From Thermoclostridium caenicola (GTDB taxonomy: Bacteria > Bacillota > Clostridia > DSM-8532): DNA of 38,549 bases. The translations under genes and the position numbers were made by a program. The DNA lies in assembly GCF_900142095.1 (NCBI RefSeq), contig NZ_FQZP01000022.1:1-38549 (forward strand), read 5' to 3'. Positions 8,164 through 17,340 of the stretch are shown piece after piece. Each line of letters starts with the position of its first letter. Position 1 is the first letter of the stretch. Under the pieces are notes generated by a model. It did no database searches. It saw only the letters and a program-made list of their open reading frames with translations, and was not told the origin of the DNA.

Positions 8164-9627
8164 ATGGCAAGAGAAGTCAGAACACGCTATGCGCCAAGCC
8201 CGACAGGATACATGCATATCGGCAACCTGCGGACTGCCCTTTACGAATACCTGATCGCGCGTTCCATGAACGGCAAATTCATTTTGAGGATAGAGGATAC
8301 CGACCAGGAAAGACTGGTAGAGGGTGCGGTGGATGTCATCTACAACACACTGAAACTCTGCGGCTTAAAACACGATGAGGGACCGGATATAGGCGGTCCG
8401 TGCGGGCCATACATCCAGAGCCAGAGAAGACATATCTACCTTCCCTATGCCAGGGAACTGGTAGAGAAGGGGCATGCCTACTACTGCTTCTGTTCCAAGG
8501 AAAGGCTTGAGCAGCTCCGCAGTGAGGCGGAGGCCAAAGGCGAAACCTTCATGTACGACCGGCATTGCCTGAAGCTGTCGAAGGAAGAGGTGGAGGAGAA
8601 ACTCGCCAAGGGCGAGCCCTGGGTCATCCGCCAGAAAATGCCCCGCGAAGGCTCCACCACCTTCGATGACATGGTTTTCGGTACCATTACCATTGAAAAC
8701 AATATGCTGGAAGATCAGATCCTGATCAAGTCCGACGGTCTTCCCACCTATAATTTCGCCAATGTCATCGACGACCATCTCATGGGAATCACCCATGTGG
8801 TCCGGGGCAGCGAGTACCTCACCTCTACGCCGAAGTACAACCTGCTTTACGATGCCTTTGACTGGGAAAAGCCTGTTTACGTCCATCTGCCGCTGATCGT
8901 AAAACCCGACGGCAGCAAGCTTTCCAAACGCAAGGGTGACGCATCCTTTGAGGACCTGGTGGAAATGGGTTTCCTGGTGGAAGCCATCATCAATTACATC
9001 GCCCTTTTGGGATGGTCGCCGGACAGCAACCAGGAGATCTTCTCCCTGGCCGAGCTCGAAAAAGCTTTTGATATCCGGCGCATCAGCAAGTCCCCGTCCT
9101 GTTTCGATATGGAAAAGCTGCGCTGGTTCAACGCGGAATACATCCGGGCGATGCCTGCCGAAAAGTTCCACAGCCTGGCCCTGCCCTATCTGGAGAAGGC
9201 CATCACCAACAAGGCCATCGATCTGGCCAAGGTAAGCAAACTCCTTCAGAACAGGGTTGAAGTCCTGACCGAAATCCCGTCCAAGGTGGGCTTCTTCAAC
9301 AGCCTGGAAGATTACGACCTGAACATATATACCCACAAGAAGATGAAGACCACCCTGGAGAACTCTCTTGAAAACCTGAAGGCCGCACTGCCTGTCCTTG
9401 AAAAGCTGGAGCCATGGACCGAGGAATCGATTCACAGTTCCCTGCTTTCCCTGGTGGAATCCATGGGCATCAAGAACGGACAGATGCTGTGGCCCATCAG
9501 AACGGCCCTGTCCGGATGGGAGGTCACGCCCGGCGGCGCTATTGAAATCGCGGACATCCTGGGTAAGGAGGAAACCGTAAGACGCATCCAAATAGGCATT
9601 GAACGCCTGGAAAAGGCGCTGGCATAA
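8164..9627 (+). CDS. gltX: Glutamate--tRNA ligase
   Basis: A 487-residue class I aminoacyl-tRNA synthetase, the usual length for bacterial GluRS. It charges tRNA-Glu (and possibly tRNA-Gln) with glutamate using ATP. The HIGH-type signature ([17 protein letters not shown]) is at residues 10-26 and the KMSKS-type signature (SKLSKRKG) near residues 252-259. The C-terminal third is the helical anticodon-binding domain. ATG lies 8-9 bases after GCGAGGT. The gene is monocistronic by context: its own promoter at 8054-8082 and a strong terminator right after the stop. The next gene faces the other way. A terminator-like hairpin sits early in its leader. Confidence 0.96.
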   Translation: MAREVRTRYAPSPTGYMHIGNLRTALYEYLIARSMNGKFILRIEDTDQERLVEGAVDVIYNTLKLCGLKHDEGPDIGGPCGPYIQSQRRHIYLPYARELVEKGHAYYCFCSKERLEQLRSEAEAKGETFMYDRHCLKLSKEEVEEKLAKGEPWVIRQKMPREGSTTFDDMVFGTITIENNMLEDQILIKSDGLPTYNFANVIDDHLMGITHVVRGSEYLTSTPKYNLLYDAFDWEKPVYVHLPLIVKPDGSKLSKRKGDASFEDLVEMGFLVEAIINYIALLGWSPDSNQEIFSLAELEKAFDIRRISKSPSCFDMEKLRWFNAEYIRAMPAEKFHSLALPYLEKAITNKAIDLAKVSKLLQNRVEVLTEIPSKVGFFNSLEDYDLNIYTHKKMKTTLENSLENLKAALPVLEKLEPWTEESIHSSLLSLVESMGIKNGQMLWPIRTALSGWEVTPGGAIEIADILGKEETVRRIQIGIERLEKALA

Positions 9628-9633
9628 CAGAAG

Positions 9634-9670
9634 CGGGCTGTTTTCCGTATGAAAACAGCCCGTTTTCTTT
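9634..9670 (+). terminator. Terminator of gltX
   Basis: A perfect 12-bp stem (9634-9645 with 9651-9662, loop CGTAT) is followed by TTTTCTTT, seven bases after the gltX stop. Confidence 0.93.
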
Positions 9671-9710
9671 CGATTCACTTCTTTGCCCTGCCGTGGTTCC
9701 GGAAGGTGTA

Positions 9711-10637
9711 TTATACCTGCTGATGATATTTTCCCTGCCAGCTGTCCCGCCAAACCAGTTCCCTGTCTATATCCTGGAGGACACCAATCTTGTCCAGGCT
9801 CCAGAGGGGACCGAGCAGGATATCCCTGGGCCCATCGCCGGTGAGCCTGTGTATGACGATATCCGGGGACAAGACTTCCAGGCAGTCGACCACGGTCTTA
9901 ACATACGCTTCCCGCTCCATCAGGGGGAATTCCCCTCTCTGGTACATATCGGCCAGGGCCGTTCCTTCAAGAACATGCAACAGCTGCAGTTTGATGCCCT
10001 GCACACCACTGCGGGACACATACCGGGCCGTCTCTATCATATCCTGCGGGGTTTCACCGGGCAGCCCCAGGATGGTGTGGCATATAACCTCAATGCCCCG
10101 ATTTTTCAAATTCCATACCGCCTGATCAAAACATGGCAGGTCAAAGCGCCTGCCGATAAGCTCAGCTGTCCGATCATGGATGGTCTGAAGGCCCAGTTCA
10201 ACCCATAATGGCTTTTTCCGGTTGACCTCATCCAACACATCCAAAATCTCCGGGCCAAGACAATCCGGCCTAGTGGCAATGGACAGGGCCACCACCCTGT
10301 CGTCCTGAATCGCCTTTTCATAGAGCTTCCTGAGATAACCTGGATCACCGTGGGTATTGGTGAAGGCCTGGAAATAAACGATGAACTGGCGGATGCCGTA
10401 CCGGTTTTCATGGTAGGCCATACCCCGGGCAATCTGCTCCTCTATGGGCATTTCCCTGGAGCCTCCTGTATCTCCGGAACCCTTGCCGCTGCAGAATATG
10501 CAGCCGCCATAGCCCAGGGTGCCGTCACGGTTGGGACACGTGAACCCGGCATCTATGGCAATCTTTTTGATTTTCCCGGGAAAACGTTTTCTGAGATAGT
10601 ATTTCAGGGAAAAATACCTCTTGTCTCCCCAAAGCAT
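9711..10637 (-). CDS. TIGR01212 (YhcC-type) radical SAM protein
   Basis: A 308-residue protein from ATG 10637, which follows AAAGG; an in-frame 25-residue extension upstream has no support. It opens with 'WGDKRYFSLKYYLRKRFPGK', typical of the YhcC family. The iron-sulfur cysteines sit in the family's unusual spacing: C34 then C46 and C49 (CPNRDGT...GGCIFC), rather than a plain CxxxCxxC. A Gly-rich SAM-binding region and 'VELGLQTIHD' follow, as in Elp3/HemN-like radical SAM enzymes. The reaction is not established for this family; links to tRNA modification or radical chemistry in anaerobes are speculative. It is convergent with gltX, so the gltX terminator separates them. Confidence 0.88.
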   Translation of the reverse strand: MLWGDKRYFSLKYYLRKRFPGKIKKIAIDAGFTCPNRDGTLGYGGCIFCSGKGSGDTGGSREMPIEEQIARGMAYHENRYGIRQFIVYFQAFTNTHGDPGYLRKLYEKAIQDDRVVALSIATRPDCLGPEILDVLDEVNRKKPLWVELGLQTIHDRTAELIGRRFDLPCFDQAVWNLKNRGIEVICHTILGLPGETPQDMIETARYVSRSGVQGIKLQLLHVLEGTALADMYQRGEFPLMEREAYVKTVVDCLEVLSPDIVIHRLTGDGPRDILLGPLWSLDKIGVLQDIDRELVWRDSWQGKYHQQV

Positions 10638-10938
10638 TGCTTCTCTGCCTTTCTTCCCATTGGAGCACAGCCAGGATGCCTTTCTGGGCACACTTGCTCC
10701 GTCATGCTGCAAAGACTGTTCCCGACGGATTAATCATAACACGCATCATGAAAAATACAAGCCGTCAGCCCTGACGCACATCGCAAATTCATCATAGCAG
10801 GCAGCTCAAACTCATGAAAGGACAGGTTCCGGCAATAATGGCACAGTACCACTGAGTACGGGGCGGGAAGAATGCTCCAAAGGAGAGCGAAAACCGGGAA
10901 CGGCGCTTCCTGAGCGCTGTCCATTCCTGAAAATCCGA
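10638..10938. other. Gene-free stretch between the radical SAM gene and hppA promoter
   Basis: About 300 bases between divergent genes. Short open frames lack ribosome binding sites. A small hairpin (GCGCT/AGCGC near 10905-10920) is visible but has no T-run. I recognise no riboswitch or small RNA, although the length leaves room for one. Confidence 0.45.
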
Positions 10939-10967
10939 TTGATATTATGTGAATTAAACGTTAATAT
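10939..10967 (+). promoter_or_regulatory. Promoter of hppA
   Basis: TTGATA (10939-10944) and TAATAT (10962-10967) are separated by 17 bp, giving a leader of roughly 35 bases before the hppA ATG. The region is strongly AT-rich compared with its surroundings. Confidence 0.7.
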
Positions 10968-11010
10968 ATATATTGTTTGATTAGTCTTACTTTTTAGGAG
11001 GGTAGTGAAC

Positions 11011-13098
11011 ATGAACATGATGCTGTTAGCCCCGATCGGCTCTGTTCTCGCATTGTGCTTTGCCGGATACCTGGCATACAGCGTAACGAGAAAGAGCGAG
11101 GGCACCGATCAAATGAAAAAGATTGCGGACGCAATCCGTCAAGGTGCCAATGCGTACCTCAAAAGGCAGTATTCAGGCGTGGCCATATTCTTCATCGTCA
11201 TGATGGTTATTCTGGCAGCGCTTGCAATAGCCGGATTCTTAACACCCTTCGTACCTTTCGCTTTCCTCACCGGTGGTTTCTTCTCCGGCCTCTCCGGTTT
11301 CCTCGGTATGAAGATCGCCACGGCGGCAAACGCCAGAACGGCCAATGCGGCAAGGGAAAGCCTCAACAGCGGTCTCCGCGTGGCTTTCAACAGCGGAGCC
11401 GTTATGGGTCTGGTAGTTGTTGGTCTTGGTCTTCTGGACCTGAGCATCTGGTACTTCTTCCTTGATTGGTTCTACCGTGATCTCGATCCTGCTCAAAGGA
11501 TTCAAAATATAACCAGCGCAATGCTGACCTTCGGTATGGGCGCCAGCTCCATGGCTCTTTTCGCCCGTGTGGGCGGCGGTATCTTCACCAAGGCTGCCGA
11601 CGTGGGCGCAGACCTGGTTGGCAAGGTGGAAGCCGGCATCCCTGAGGATGACCCCAGAAATCCTGCCGTTATCGCTGATAACGTTGGTGACAACGTGGGT
11701 GACGTGGCCGGTATGGGCGCTGACCTTTACGAATCCTATGTTGGTTCCATCGTTTCCACCTGCGCCCTGGCGGTTGCTGCCGGTCTCGGTGTAAATGGTG
11801 TTACCATCCCCATGGTGATGGCAGCTATCGGCGTTATTGCGTCCATCATCGGAACATTCTTCGTGCGTTCGGGCGAAAAAGCCGAACAGAAGACTTTGCT
11901 GAGAGCGCTGAGAACCGGCGTGTATATCAGTTCTGTGCTGATATTCGTGGCCGCCTACTTCCTTGTGCGCAACATTTTGCCCAATAACATGGGCGTTTTC
12001 TGGGCAATCGTCAGCGGTCTGGTTGCCGGTAACCTCATCGGTTTTGTCACAGAATACTTCACCTCAGACACCTACAACCCTACCAGAAAGCTTGCTAAAA
12101 CCTCCCTGACCGGTCCGGCCACCATCATCATCGGCGGACTGTCCCTGGGTATGCTGTCCACCGCCATTCCGGTAATCATTGTGGGCGCAGCCGTAGCGGC
12201 AAGCTTCTTCCTGGCCGGCGGCGCCAGCAACTTTAACCTGGGCCTGTACGGCGTAGGTATCTCGGCCGTGGGTATGCTCAGCACCCTGGGTATCACGCTG
12301 GCCACCGACGCTTATGGTCCCGTGGCCGACAACGCAGGCGGTATTGCCGAAATGTCCCACCTGCCTCCCGAGGTCAGGCAGCGCACGGACGCGCTGGATT
12401 CCCTTGGCAACACCACTGCGGCTACCGGTAAGGGATTTGCCATTGGTTCTGCTGCCCTGACGGCACTGGCCCTCATTGCGGCTTATACAGACGAAGTGAA
12501 GCTCATTAATCCCAATTTCGTTTTCAACCTCGATCTGGTCAATCCGCCCGTGCTGATCGGTCTGTTTGTGGGCGGCATGTTGCCGTTCCTCTTCGCATCC
12601 CTCACCATGGAAGCTGTGGGCAGGGCTGCTCAACAGATCGTTGTGGAAGTCAGAAGGCAGTTCAAGGAAATCGTTGGCCTCATGGAAGGCAATGCGCAGC
12701 CCGACTATGCCAGCTGCGTCGATATCTGCACCAGGGCTGCCCAGAAGGAAATGCTCACACCCGCATTAGTTGCCATCATCGCCCCCATCCTTGTGGGTCT
12801 TCTGCTGGGTGTTAACGGCGTTGCGGGCATGCTGGCCGGCGCGACCGTATCCGGGTTCATTCTCGCCATCATGATGGCCAACTCCGGCGGTTCATGGGAC
12901 AATGCCAAGAAGTACATTGAAGCCGGAAACTTCGGCGGCAAAGGCTCCGATCCGCACAAGGCCGCTGTTGTAGGCGATACGGTGGGCGATCCCTTCAAGG
13001 ATACATCCGGTCCTTCCATCAACATCCTGATCAAGCTGCTCTCCATGGTATCCATCGTATTCGCATCCTTCATCATGAGCAACACCCTCATGAAGTAA
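11011..13098 (+). CDS. hppA: Membrane-bound K+-dependent pyrophosphatase (ion-pumping)
   Basis: A 695-residue polytopic membrane protein (about 16 transmembrane helices) that couples pyrophosphate hydrolysis to ion export across the cytoplasmic membrane. The catalytic loop with the DVGADLVGKVE signature and two Asp-rich motifs (DDPRNPA, DNVGDNVGDVAG) lies near residues 195-241. A second Asp/Lys-rich site (GDTVGDPFKDTSGPS) is near the C-terminus. The motif GNTTAATGKG carries Ala where K+-independent enzymes have Lys, so it should require K+. Whether it pumps H+ or Na+ cannot be decided by eye. I chose ATG 11011, nine bases after AGGAGG, over GTG 11005, which is too close to it. It has its own promoter and terminator. 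Such pumps recycle biosynthetic pyrophosphate energy in anaerobes. Confidence 0.95.
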   Translation: MNMMLLAPIGSVLALCFAGYLAYSVTRKSEGTDQMKKIADAIRQGANAYLKRQYSGVAIFFIVMMVILAALAIAGFLTPFVPFAFLTGGFFSGLSGFLGMKIATAANARTANAARESLNSGLRVAFNSGAVMGLVVVGLGLLDLSIWYFFLDWFYRDLDPAQRIQNITSAMLTFGMGASSMALFARVGGGIFTKAADVGADLVGKVEAGIPEDDPRNPAVIADNVGDNVGDVAGMGADLYESYVGSIVSTCALAVAAGLGVNGVTIPMVMAAIGVIASIIGTFFVRSGEKAEQKTLLRALRTGVYISSVLIFVAAYFLVRNILPNNMGVFWAIVSGLVAGNLIGFVTEYFTSDTYNPTRKLAKTSLTGPATIIIGGLSLGMLSTAIPVIIVGAAVAASFFLAGGASNFNLGLYGVGISAVGMLSTLGITLATDAYGPVADNAGGIAEMSHLPPEVRQRTDALDSLGNTTAATGKGFAIGSAALTALALIAAYTDEVKLINPNFVFNLDLVNPPVLIGLFVGGMLPFLFASLTMEAVGRAAQQIVVEVRRQFKEIVGLMEGNAQPDYASCVDICTRAAQKEMLTPALVAIIAPILVGLLLGVNGVAGMLAGATVSGFILAIMMANSGGSWDNAKKYIEAGNFGGKGSDPHKAAVVGDTVGDPFKDTSGPSINILIKLLSMVSIVFASFIMSNTLMK

Positions 13099-13116
13099 TG
13101 CCGATTGCAATTATGA

Positions 13117-13146
13117 GGCCGGTCGTTTTTAACGGCCGGCCTTTTT
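13117..13146 (+). terminator. Terminator of hppA
   Basis: A 9-bp GC-rich stem (GGCCGGTCG with CGGCCGGCC, one G-U pair) is followed by five T. It lies 18 bases after the hppA stop. Confidence 0.92.
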
Positions 13147-13164
13147 GCTTGTTGGAGGCATAAG

Positions 13165-13490
13165 GTGAGTTTACCACGTTACGCTCGCAATGGCACCGGG
13201 ATGTATCCTCTCAGAGGGAGCCCGTAAAGGGCAAGGTTACATTGCCATAAGACGCCAAAACAGCCTGTGAGAATGGGATGAGGGCAGCCGTGCAACAAAG
13301 CGGCCGGTTTTTATGGGCTCCCGGAGATTGCCACGCACCGCTAGCGTGGTGCTCGCAATGACATCACAGGTACTGTTTTGCGGGTTTTGTAAGATTGCAG
13401 CGCTACACTCAGTTCCGCTCGCAATGACAGTCCGGACCTAAGAGATTGGAAGTTAGATACTGGAGATTGCCGCACTGGGCCCGCAATAAC
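13165..13490. repeat. Cluster of four inverted dispersed repeats (ATTGC...GCAATGAC family)
   Basis: Between hppA and the sortase terminator lies a gene-free ~350-base stretch. It carries three clear units with GAGATTGC-like left ends and GC(T)CGCAAT right ends: 13323-13362, 13392-13428 and 13462-13490. A degenerate fourth unit at about 13165-13195 keeps only the right end. The unit at 13323 contains an internal CCACGC/GCGTGG hairpin. The copies are all in the same orientation and vary in their centres. The same family occurs at 1185-1218. No protein-coding signal is visible. Confidence 0.7.
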
Positions 13491-13502
13491 ACCTGAAGGC
13501 AT

Positions 13503-13528
13503 AAAAAAGGCCCCCTTCGAAGGCCTTT
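13503..13528 (-). terminator. Terminator of the rimM-to-sortase operon
   Basis: On the minus strand AAAGGCC pairs with GGCCTTT and is followed by a run of T. It lies nine bases after the sortase stop. Confidence 0.85.
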
Positions 13529-13536
13529 CATACTGC

Positions 13537-14391
13537 TCAGTTGATCTGTCTTGCATGAACCACCAGCCGGTGAGTGGCTATCATCACCGGATGGCAGGTG
13601 AACAGGGTCAGGATCTTTTCCGAATCGCTCTGTTTAAGGATGGACAGATCATCGGGCTCTATGATGTGCTTCTTGTACACTTCGTACTCCAGGGTTTTAT
13701 TCTTGGTCTGCACCACGATCCTGTCACCAGGTTCCAGTTCATCCAGACGGTTGAAGTATTTGCCAAAGGTATAGCTCCGGTGCCCGGCCAGCACCACATT
13801 CCCGATCTCGTCAAAGTTCCCTGTTTCGGGCATCCTTCCCGCAGCCACACGGAGGGTCTCCTCATCCACACCGTCCATCACAATCATCTTCAGCTTTATC
13901 TTGTCGATGATCAAAACAGCTGTCATCCTTTGCTTTATCTCTTCAGCCGACATGAGCGGCTTCTTGGTTGATGCCGGCGACGGACTTCCGCCAGCAGACG
14001 GTTCTTCTGCTCCATCCCCATCCGATGGGGCAGGTTCCGGGCTGACAGCTGTTGCGGACAGCACCGTACTGTCAGACGCCGGTGTCTCATCGAGGCTCGG
14101 TACCACAATCTCCTCAACGGAAGCCTGCTGGGCTTCCTTCAGGAACTGTTCAATGATATCTTCACTCCGCCTGGCATTAATGTGGGTGATGACAAGAGGA
14201 ACACATATCAACAGCAAACCGATAGCGCAGAGCAGGACGGCTATCCATTTGCGCGTGTTTCGATGTTTTTTTCCGGTCTTTCGGCCATCCGTTCCGGCCT
14301 CACACGAATCACTGTTGCTGTCGGTCCTGGAGGTCGCCTGAGCTGCTTTTTCCCGGTTCGTTTCCATCGGCTCCGTCTTCTTCGGATTCAT
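13537..14391 (-). CDS. Class D-type sortase
   Basis: A 284-residue transpeptidase that would cleave a sorting signal and join proteins to the cell wall or to each other. The N-terminus is polar and charged to about residue 48. One transmembrane anchor follows (about 49-69) and then a Ser/Pro/Glu-rich stalk. The sortase domain occupies about 150-284. The catalytic triad residues are visible: His204 in 'VVLAGHRS', Cys266 in 'TLFTC' and Arg275 in 'THRLVV'. The start has an excellent GAGGAGGTAACCATT ribosome binding site and lies inside the 3' end of the preceding small membrane protein gene (83-base overlap). It is the last gene of the operon. No LPxTG-type substrate is in the window. Confidence 0.88.
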   Translation of the reverse strand: MNPKKTEPMETNREKAAQATSRTDSNSDSCEAGTDGRKTGKKHRNTRKWIAVLLCAIGLLLICVPLVITHINARRSEDIIEQFLKEAQQASVEEIVVPSLDETPASDSTVLSATAVSPEPAPSDGDGAEEPSAGGSPSPASTKKPLMSAEEIKQRMTAVLIIDKIKLKMIVMDGVDEETLRVAAGRMPETGNFDEIGNVVLAGHRSYTFGKYFNRLDELEPGDRIVVQTKNKTLEYEVYKKHIIEPDDLSILKQSDSEKILTLFTCHPVMIATHRLVVHARQIN

Positions 14392-14575
14392 AATGGTTAC
14401 CTCCTCTGGTAATACCTTTCATAAAAAAGAATAAAGCAACCATGGTACCGTATGCAACAGCCGATTCAGCCAGGTATATCCTGAAAACAAAAAGATTGAC
14501 AAGAAGCAGTACGAAAAAGAGCAGCATCAGCCATGCCAGGATTCTTCTTAAAACATTGAAACCTTTCGCTTTCAA
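14309..14575 (-). CDS. Small hydrophobic membrane protein, unknown
   Basis: An 88-residue protein with two closely spaced transmembrane segments (about residues 9-32 and 37-53) and an acidic, polar C-terminal tail. I take TTG at 14575 as start: it follows AAGGATGA six bases after the rarA stop and no ATG precedes the membrane segments. The last 83 bases overlap the start of the sortase gene in another frame, and the overlap includes the sortase ribosome binding site. Its membrane segments are coherent and it fills the gap between rarA and the sortase exactly, which supports a real gene. The overlapping tail is probably not conserved. I do not recognise the family. Confidence 0.55.
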   Translation of the reverse strand: MKAKGFNVLRRILAWLMLLFFVLLLVNLFVFRIYLAESAVAYGTMVALFFFMKGITRGGNHYESEEDGADGNEPGKSSSGDLQDRQQQ

Positions 14576-14581
14576 GAAATC

Positions 14582-15880
14582 TCATCCTTCCTGCTTCTTT
14601 CTGCGTTTCTCCAGCCATTCCCTGAGCTTCAGCTCATAACCGTTGGCCGTGGGATGGTAGTATTGGGTACCCTTCATCTCAGGCGGCAGATATTCCATGT
14701 CATAAACGATATTGCCCGGGTAATCGTGCGCGTATTTATAGCCGACACCGTATCCCAGGTGCTCCATGCCTTTGACCGGCGCATTGCGAAGATGCATGGG
14801 AACCTCCCCGGTATATTTCTTTTCCACATCTTCAAGCGCCTTTTCAATGGCCATATAGGAAGCATTGGACTTGGGACTGGTGGCAACCATCACCGCCGCC
14901 TCGGCCAGGATAATCCTGGCCTCCGGCATCCCGATCATGCGGACGGCCTCAGCAGCAGCCACCGCCACGGTCAACGCGTTGGGGTTGGCCATGCCCACAT
15001 CTTCAGCGGCACAGATCATGATCCTTCTGGCCAGGAATTCCGGATCCTCCCCGGCATAGAGGGCCCGCGCCAGGTAAAAAACAGCTGCGTCCGGATCGCT
15101 GCCCCTCATGGATTTGATGAAGGCACTGATATTATCATAATGCTGTTCCGCCGATTTATCGAAACGGACCGGTTTCTTCTGCACGCAGTCCACAATGATG
15201 TCCAGCGTTATATGGTATTGCCTGTCCTCGTTCATGGGAGTGGTCATCACAGCCAGTTCCAGTGCGTTCAACGCCACCCTGGCATCACCGCCGGCCATTT
15301 CGATGAGAAACTCCCTGGCATCTGCATCGAGGCGCACCGGCAATTCTCCCAGGCCTCTTTCCCTGTCGGAAAGCGCCATATCAATGATCCTGGAAATATG
15401 CTCCTTTTTCAGTGGTTCAAGCATGAAGACCGTGGAGCGTGAGATAAGGGCCTTGTTGACCTCAAAGAAAGGATTCTCCGTGGTGGCCCCGATCAGCACC
15501 ACCGTACCGTCTTCCACGTAGGGAAGCAGGGCATCCTGCTGCGCCTTGTTGAACCGATGGATCTCATCGATGAACAGAACCGATTTTCCGCCCGGATTCA
15601 AAAAGGTATTCTGGGTATCCTCCACAACCTGCTTGATATCCTTCACGCCGGCAGTCACGGCATTGAGCCTGTAAAAAGGCGCCTTGGTGGTATTGGCGAT
15701 GATGCGGGCGATGGAGGTCTTGCCCGTACCCGGCGGGCCAAACAGGATGATGGAGGAAATCCTGTCGGCCTGGATCATGCGGTGCAGCATTTTGCCTTTG
15801 CCTAAGATATGCTCCTGTCCCACAAACTCATCCAGGGTTCTGGGTGCCATCCTGTACGCTAGAGGTTCCTTGTTCGCCAT
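14582..15880 (-). CDS. rarA: Replication-associated recombination protein A (AAA+ ATPase)
   Basis: A 432-residue AAA+ ATPase of the RarA/MgsA/WRNIP1 family, which acts at stalled replication forks and is related to clamp loaders. Walker A (GPPGTGKTS) lies at residues 48-56 and Walker B ([10 protein letters not shown]) at 101-110. 'ATTENPFF' (sensor 1) and the C-terminal tetramerisation region with 'YKYAHDYP' are typical. ATG 15880 follows GGAGAGAG; a longer in-frame version would run 29 residues into the trmD coding region without ribosome binding site support. Even so, the chosen start lies 53 bases inside the trmD 3' end, implying translational coupling. Confidence 0.94.
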   Translation of the reverse strand: MANKEPLAYRMAPRTLDEFVGQEHILGKGKMLHRMIQADRISSIILFGPPGTGKTSIARIIANTTKAPFYRLNAVTAGVKDIKQVVEDTQNTFLNPGGKSVLFIDEIHRFNKAQQDALLPYVEDGTVVLIGATTENPFFEVNKALISRSTVFMLEPLKKEHISRIIDMALSDRERGLGELPVRLDADAREFLIEMAGGDARVALNALELAVMTTPMNEDRQYHITLDIIVDCVQKKPVRFDKSAEQHYDNISAFIKSMRGSDPDAAVFYLARALYAGEDPEFLARRIMICAAEDVGMANPNALTVAVAAAEAVRMIGMPEARIILAEAAVMVATSPKSNASYMAIEKALEDVEKKYTGEVPMHLRNAPVKGMEHLGYGVGYKYAHDYPGNIVYDMEYLPPEMKGTQYYHPTANGYELKLREWLEKRRKKQEG

Positions 15881-16646
15881 GGCTCTCTCCGTTGGTCTTT
15901 TTCCGTCTTCTTTTTTTGGGCAGAAGGCCGTAGGCTTCCAGGACCTTCTCCCTGTTCTGCTCTTCATAGCGGGCGTAAAGATCAGGCCGCCTGGCCTTCG
16001 TCCGTTCCAGCATCTGCAGGAAACGCCACTTTTCTATATTGGCATGGTGCCCTGTGAGCAGGATCTCCGGCACCTTTCTTCCCATGAACTCAGGCGGGCG
16101 GGTATACTGGGGATACTCCAGAAGGCCGTCGTAATGGGATTCCCTGGAGAAGGATTCCTCCGAAGACAAAACGCCGTCCACAAGCCGGGACACGCAATCC
16201 ACAAGGACCATGGCAGGCAGTTCGCCGCCGGTCAGGACATAATCCCCAATGGAGATCTCGTCATCCACGATCTCTTCCAGGACCCGCTCATCCACACCCT
16301 CATAATGCCCGCATAAAATGATGAGATGCTTTTCTTCCTTCAGTTCCCGGGCAATACTCTGGTTGAACAGCCTGCCCTGTGGGCTCATATAAATGGTCCT
16401 GGGCCTGTACCCTACTTCATCCACCACGCTGCGCCAGGCATCATAGATGGGCTGTGGTGTCATCACCATGCCGGCTCCGCCGCCGTAGGGGTAATCATCG
16501 GTCTTCCTGTGCTTGTCCTTCGAGAAATCCCGGATATTGATGGTACGGATGTCCAGGATCCCTTTCTCCCTGGCCCGGCCAATGATGCTTTCATTTAAAA
16601 AACGATCGACACTCTCGGGAAAGAGTGTCAGTATGTCAAACCTCAT
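15828..16646 (-). CDS. trmD: tRNA (guanine37-N1)-methyltransferase
   Basis: A 272-residue SPOUT-fold methyltransferase that places m1G at position 37 of tRNAs using S-adenosylmethionine. Visible signatures are '[12 protein letters not shown]' (residues 51-62), the SAM-knot segment '[13 protein letters not shown]' (110-122) and '[13 protein letters not shown]' (132-144). The family is usually about 240-250 residues. Here a basic then Gly/Ser/Gln-rich tail (last ~35 residues) extends the protein through the start of rarA, and is likely disordered. ATG follows GGAGGG and overlaps the rimM stop by 11 bases. In most Bacillota trmD is followed by rplS; here it is followed by rarA. Confidence 0.95.
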   Translation of the reverse strand: MRFDILTLFPESVDRFLNESIIGRAREKGILDIRTINIRDFSKDKHRKTDDYPYGGGAGMVMTPQPIYDAWRSVVDEVGYRPRTIYMSPQGRLFNQSIARELKEEKHLIILCGHYEGVDERVLEEIVDDEISIGDYVLTGGELPAMVLVDCVSRLVDGVLSSEESFSRESHYDGLLEYPQYTRPPEFMGRKVPEILLTGHHANIEKWRFLQMLERTKARRPDLYARYEEQNREKVLEAYGLLPKKRRRKKTNGESHGEQGTSSVQDGTQNPG

Positions 16647-17160
16647 CCAGCAAACCCTCCGGAAGTATCACCTGCATCCGCTTATTCTCCAGGTCAACCT
16701 GGGTCACTACCGACTTCAGCGCAGGAATCAGGATCTCCTTTTTTGTTTTTCTGTCGGTCACCACATACACGTCATTGCTGCCCGTCTCAAGGACATCGGT
16801 CAGTTCGCCCAGCAGCTGATCCCCCTCGTAAACCTGCATGCCGATGATATCACAGATAAAGTATTCATCCTCTTCAAGGGGCCTGGCATGTTCCCTGTCC
16901 ACCAAAAGCTCACAGCCCTTGAGCGTTTCGGCGTCGGTCATATTGTCGATGCCCTGAAGCTTCACAAGGACAAACTGCTTGTGGTACCTGACCTTGGTCA
17001 CACGATACTCCCGAAGCCTGCCGTCCACCCTGATCCACGTGTATAGCAGGTAGTCAAAGCGCGAGATATCCGACGTCATCGGGATGACGCGAAGTTCTCC
17101 CCTGACGCCGTGGGTATTCACGATCTTCCCTACTGCAAGGAAATCCTTTTCCTTCTCCAT
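16636..17160 (-). CDS. rimM: Ribosome maturation factor
   Basis: A 174-residue protein that assists maturation of the 30S head, binding S19. The N-terminal RimM domain ('[19 protein letters not shown]', residues 6-24) and the C-terminal PRC-barrel ('[12 protein letters not shown]...[17 protein letters not shown]') are both present. ATG 17160 follows AAGGCGG; a 13-residue upstream extension is unsupported. It overlaps trmD by 11 bases. The usual upstream partners rpsP and the KH-domain gene are missing from this locus, so rimM-trmD has been separated from the ribosomal protein genes it normally accompanies. Confidence 0.94.
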   Translation of the reverse strand: MEKEKDFLAVGKIVNTHGVRGELRVIPMTSDISRFDYLLYTWIRVDGRLREYRVTKVRYHKQFVLVKLQGIDNMTDAETLKGCELLVDREHARPLEEDEYFICDIIGMQVYEGDQLLGELTDVLETGSNDVYVVTDRKTKKEILIPALKSVVTQVDLENKRMQVILPEGLLDEV

Positions 17161-17216
17161 AGACGCCGCCTTTCTTTTTGTTGTCTTTCCAGGCTTCAAT
17201 CAAGCCTTTTCGGGTA

Positions 17217-17244
17217 ATTGAACGAAAACGCCATGATATGTCAA
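17217..17244 (-). promoter_or_regulatory. Candidate promoter of rimM operon
   Basis: On the minus strand TTGACA (17239-17244) and TTCAAT (17217-17222) are separated by 16 bp, about 55 bases upstream of the rimM ATG. The -35 is perfect and the -10 is weak. Confidence 0.4.
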
Positions 17245-17267
17245 ATCCCCGGAAATGCAGCCGGGGA
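17243..17267 (-). terminator. Possible terminator of tgt-yajC
   Basis: A 7-bp GC-rich stem (17246-17252 with 17261-17267) is followed on the minus strand by only TTTG. It lies about 75 bases past the yajC stop and abuts the rimM promoter. The short T-run makes it weak. Confidence 0.4.
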
Positions 17268-17340
17268 CTCAAACCTGTCTATGCAAAAGATTTCTGTATC
17301 ACCGGACGATGCTCGCCGCATTTGCACCGGATCAGCATCC

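Noticed and set aside
8365-9753. A 462-codon minus-strand open frame opposite gltX
   Set aside because: It is antisense to a clear GluRS gene, crosses the gltX terminator and shows no recognisable domain.
10638-10938. Possible 6S RNA or riboswitch upstream of hppA
   Set aside because: The length fits, but I could not build a convincing fold or recognise any conserved core.
13165-13490. CRISPR array
   Set aside because: The repeats are imperfect, vary in length, are inverted within themselves and lack regular spacers.
14654-15442. A 262-codon plus-strand open frame opposite rarA
   Set aside because: Shadow frame; composition is rich in His and Gly without any fold-like pattern.
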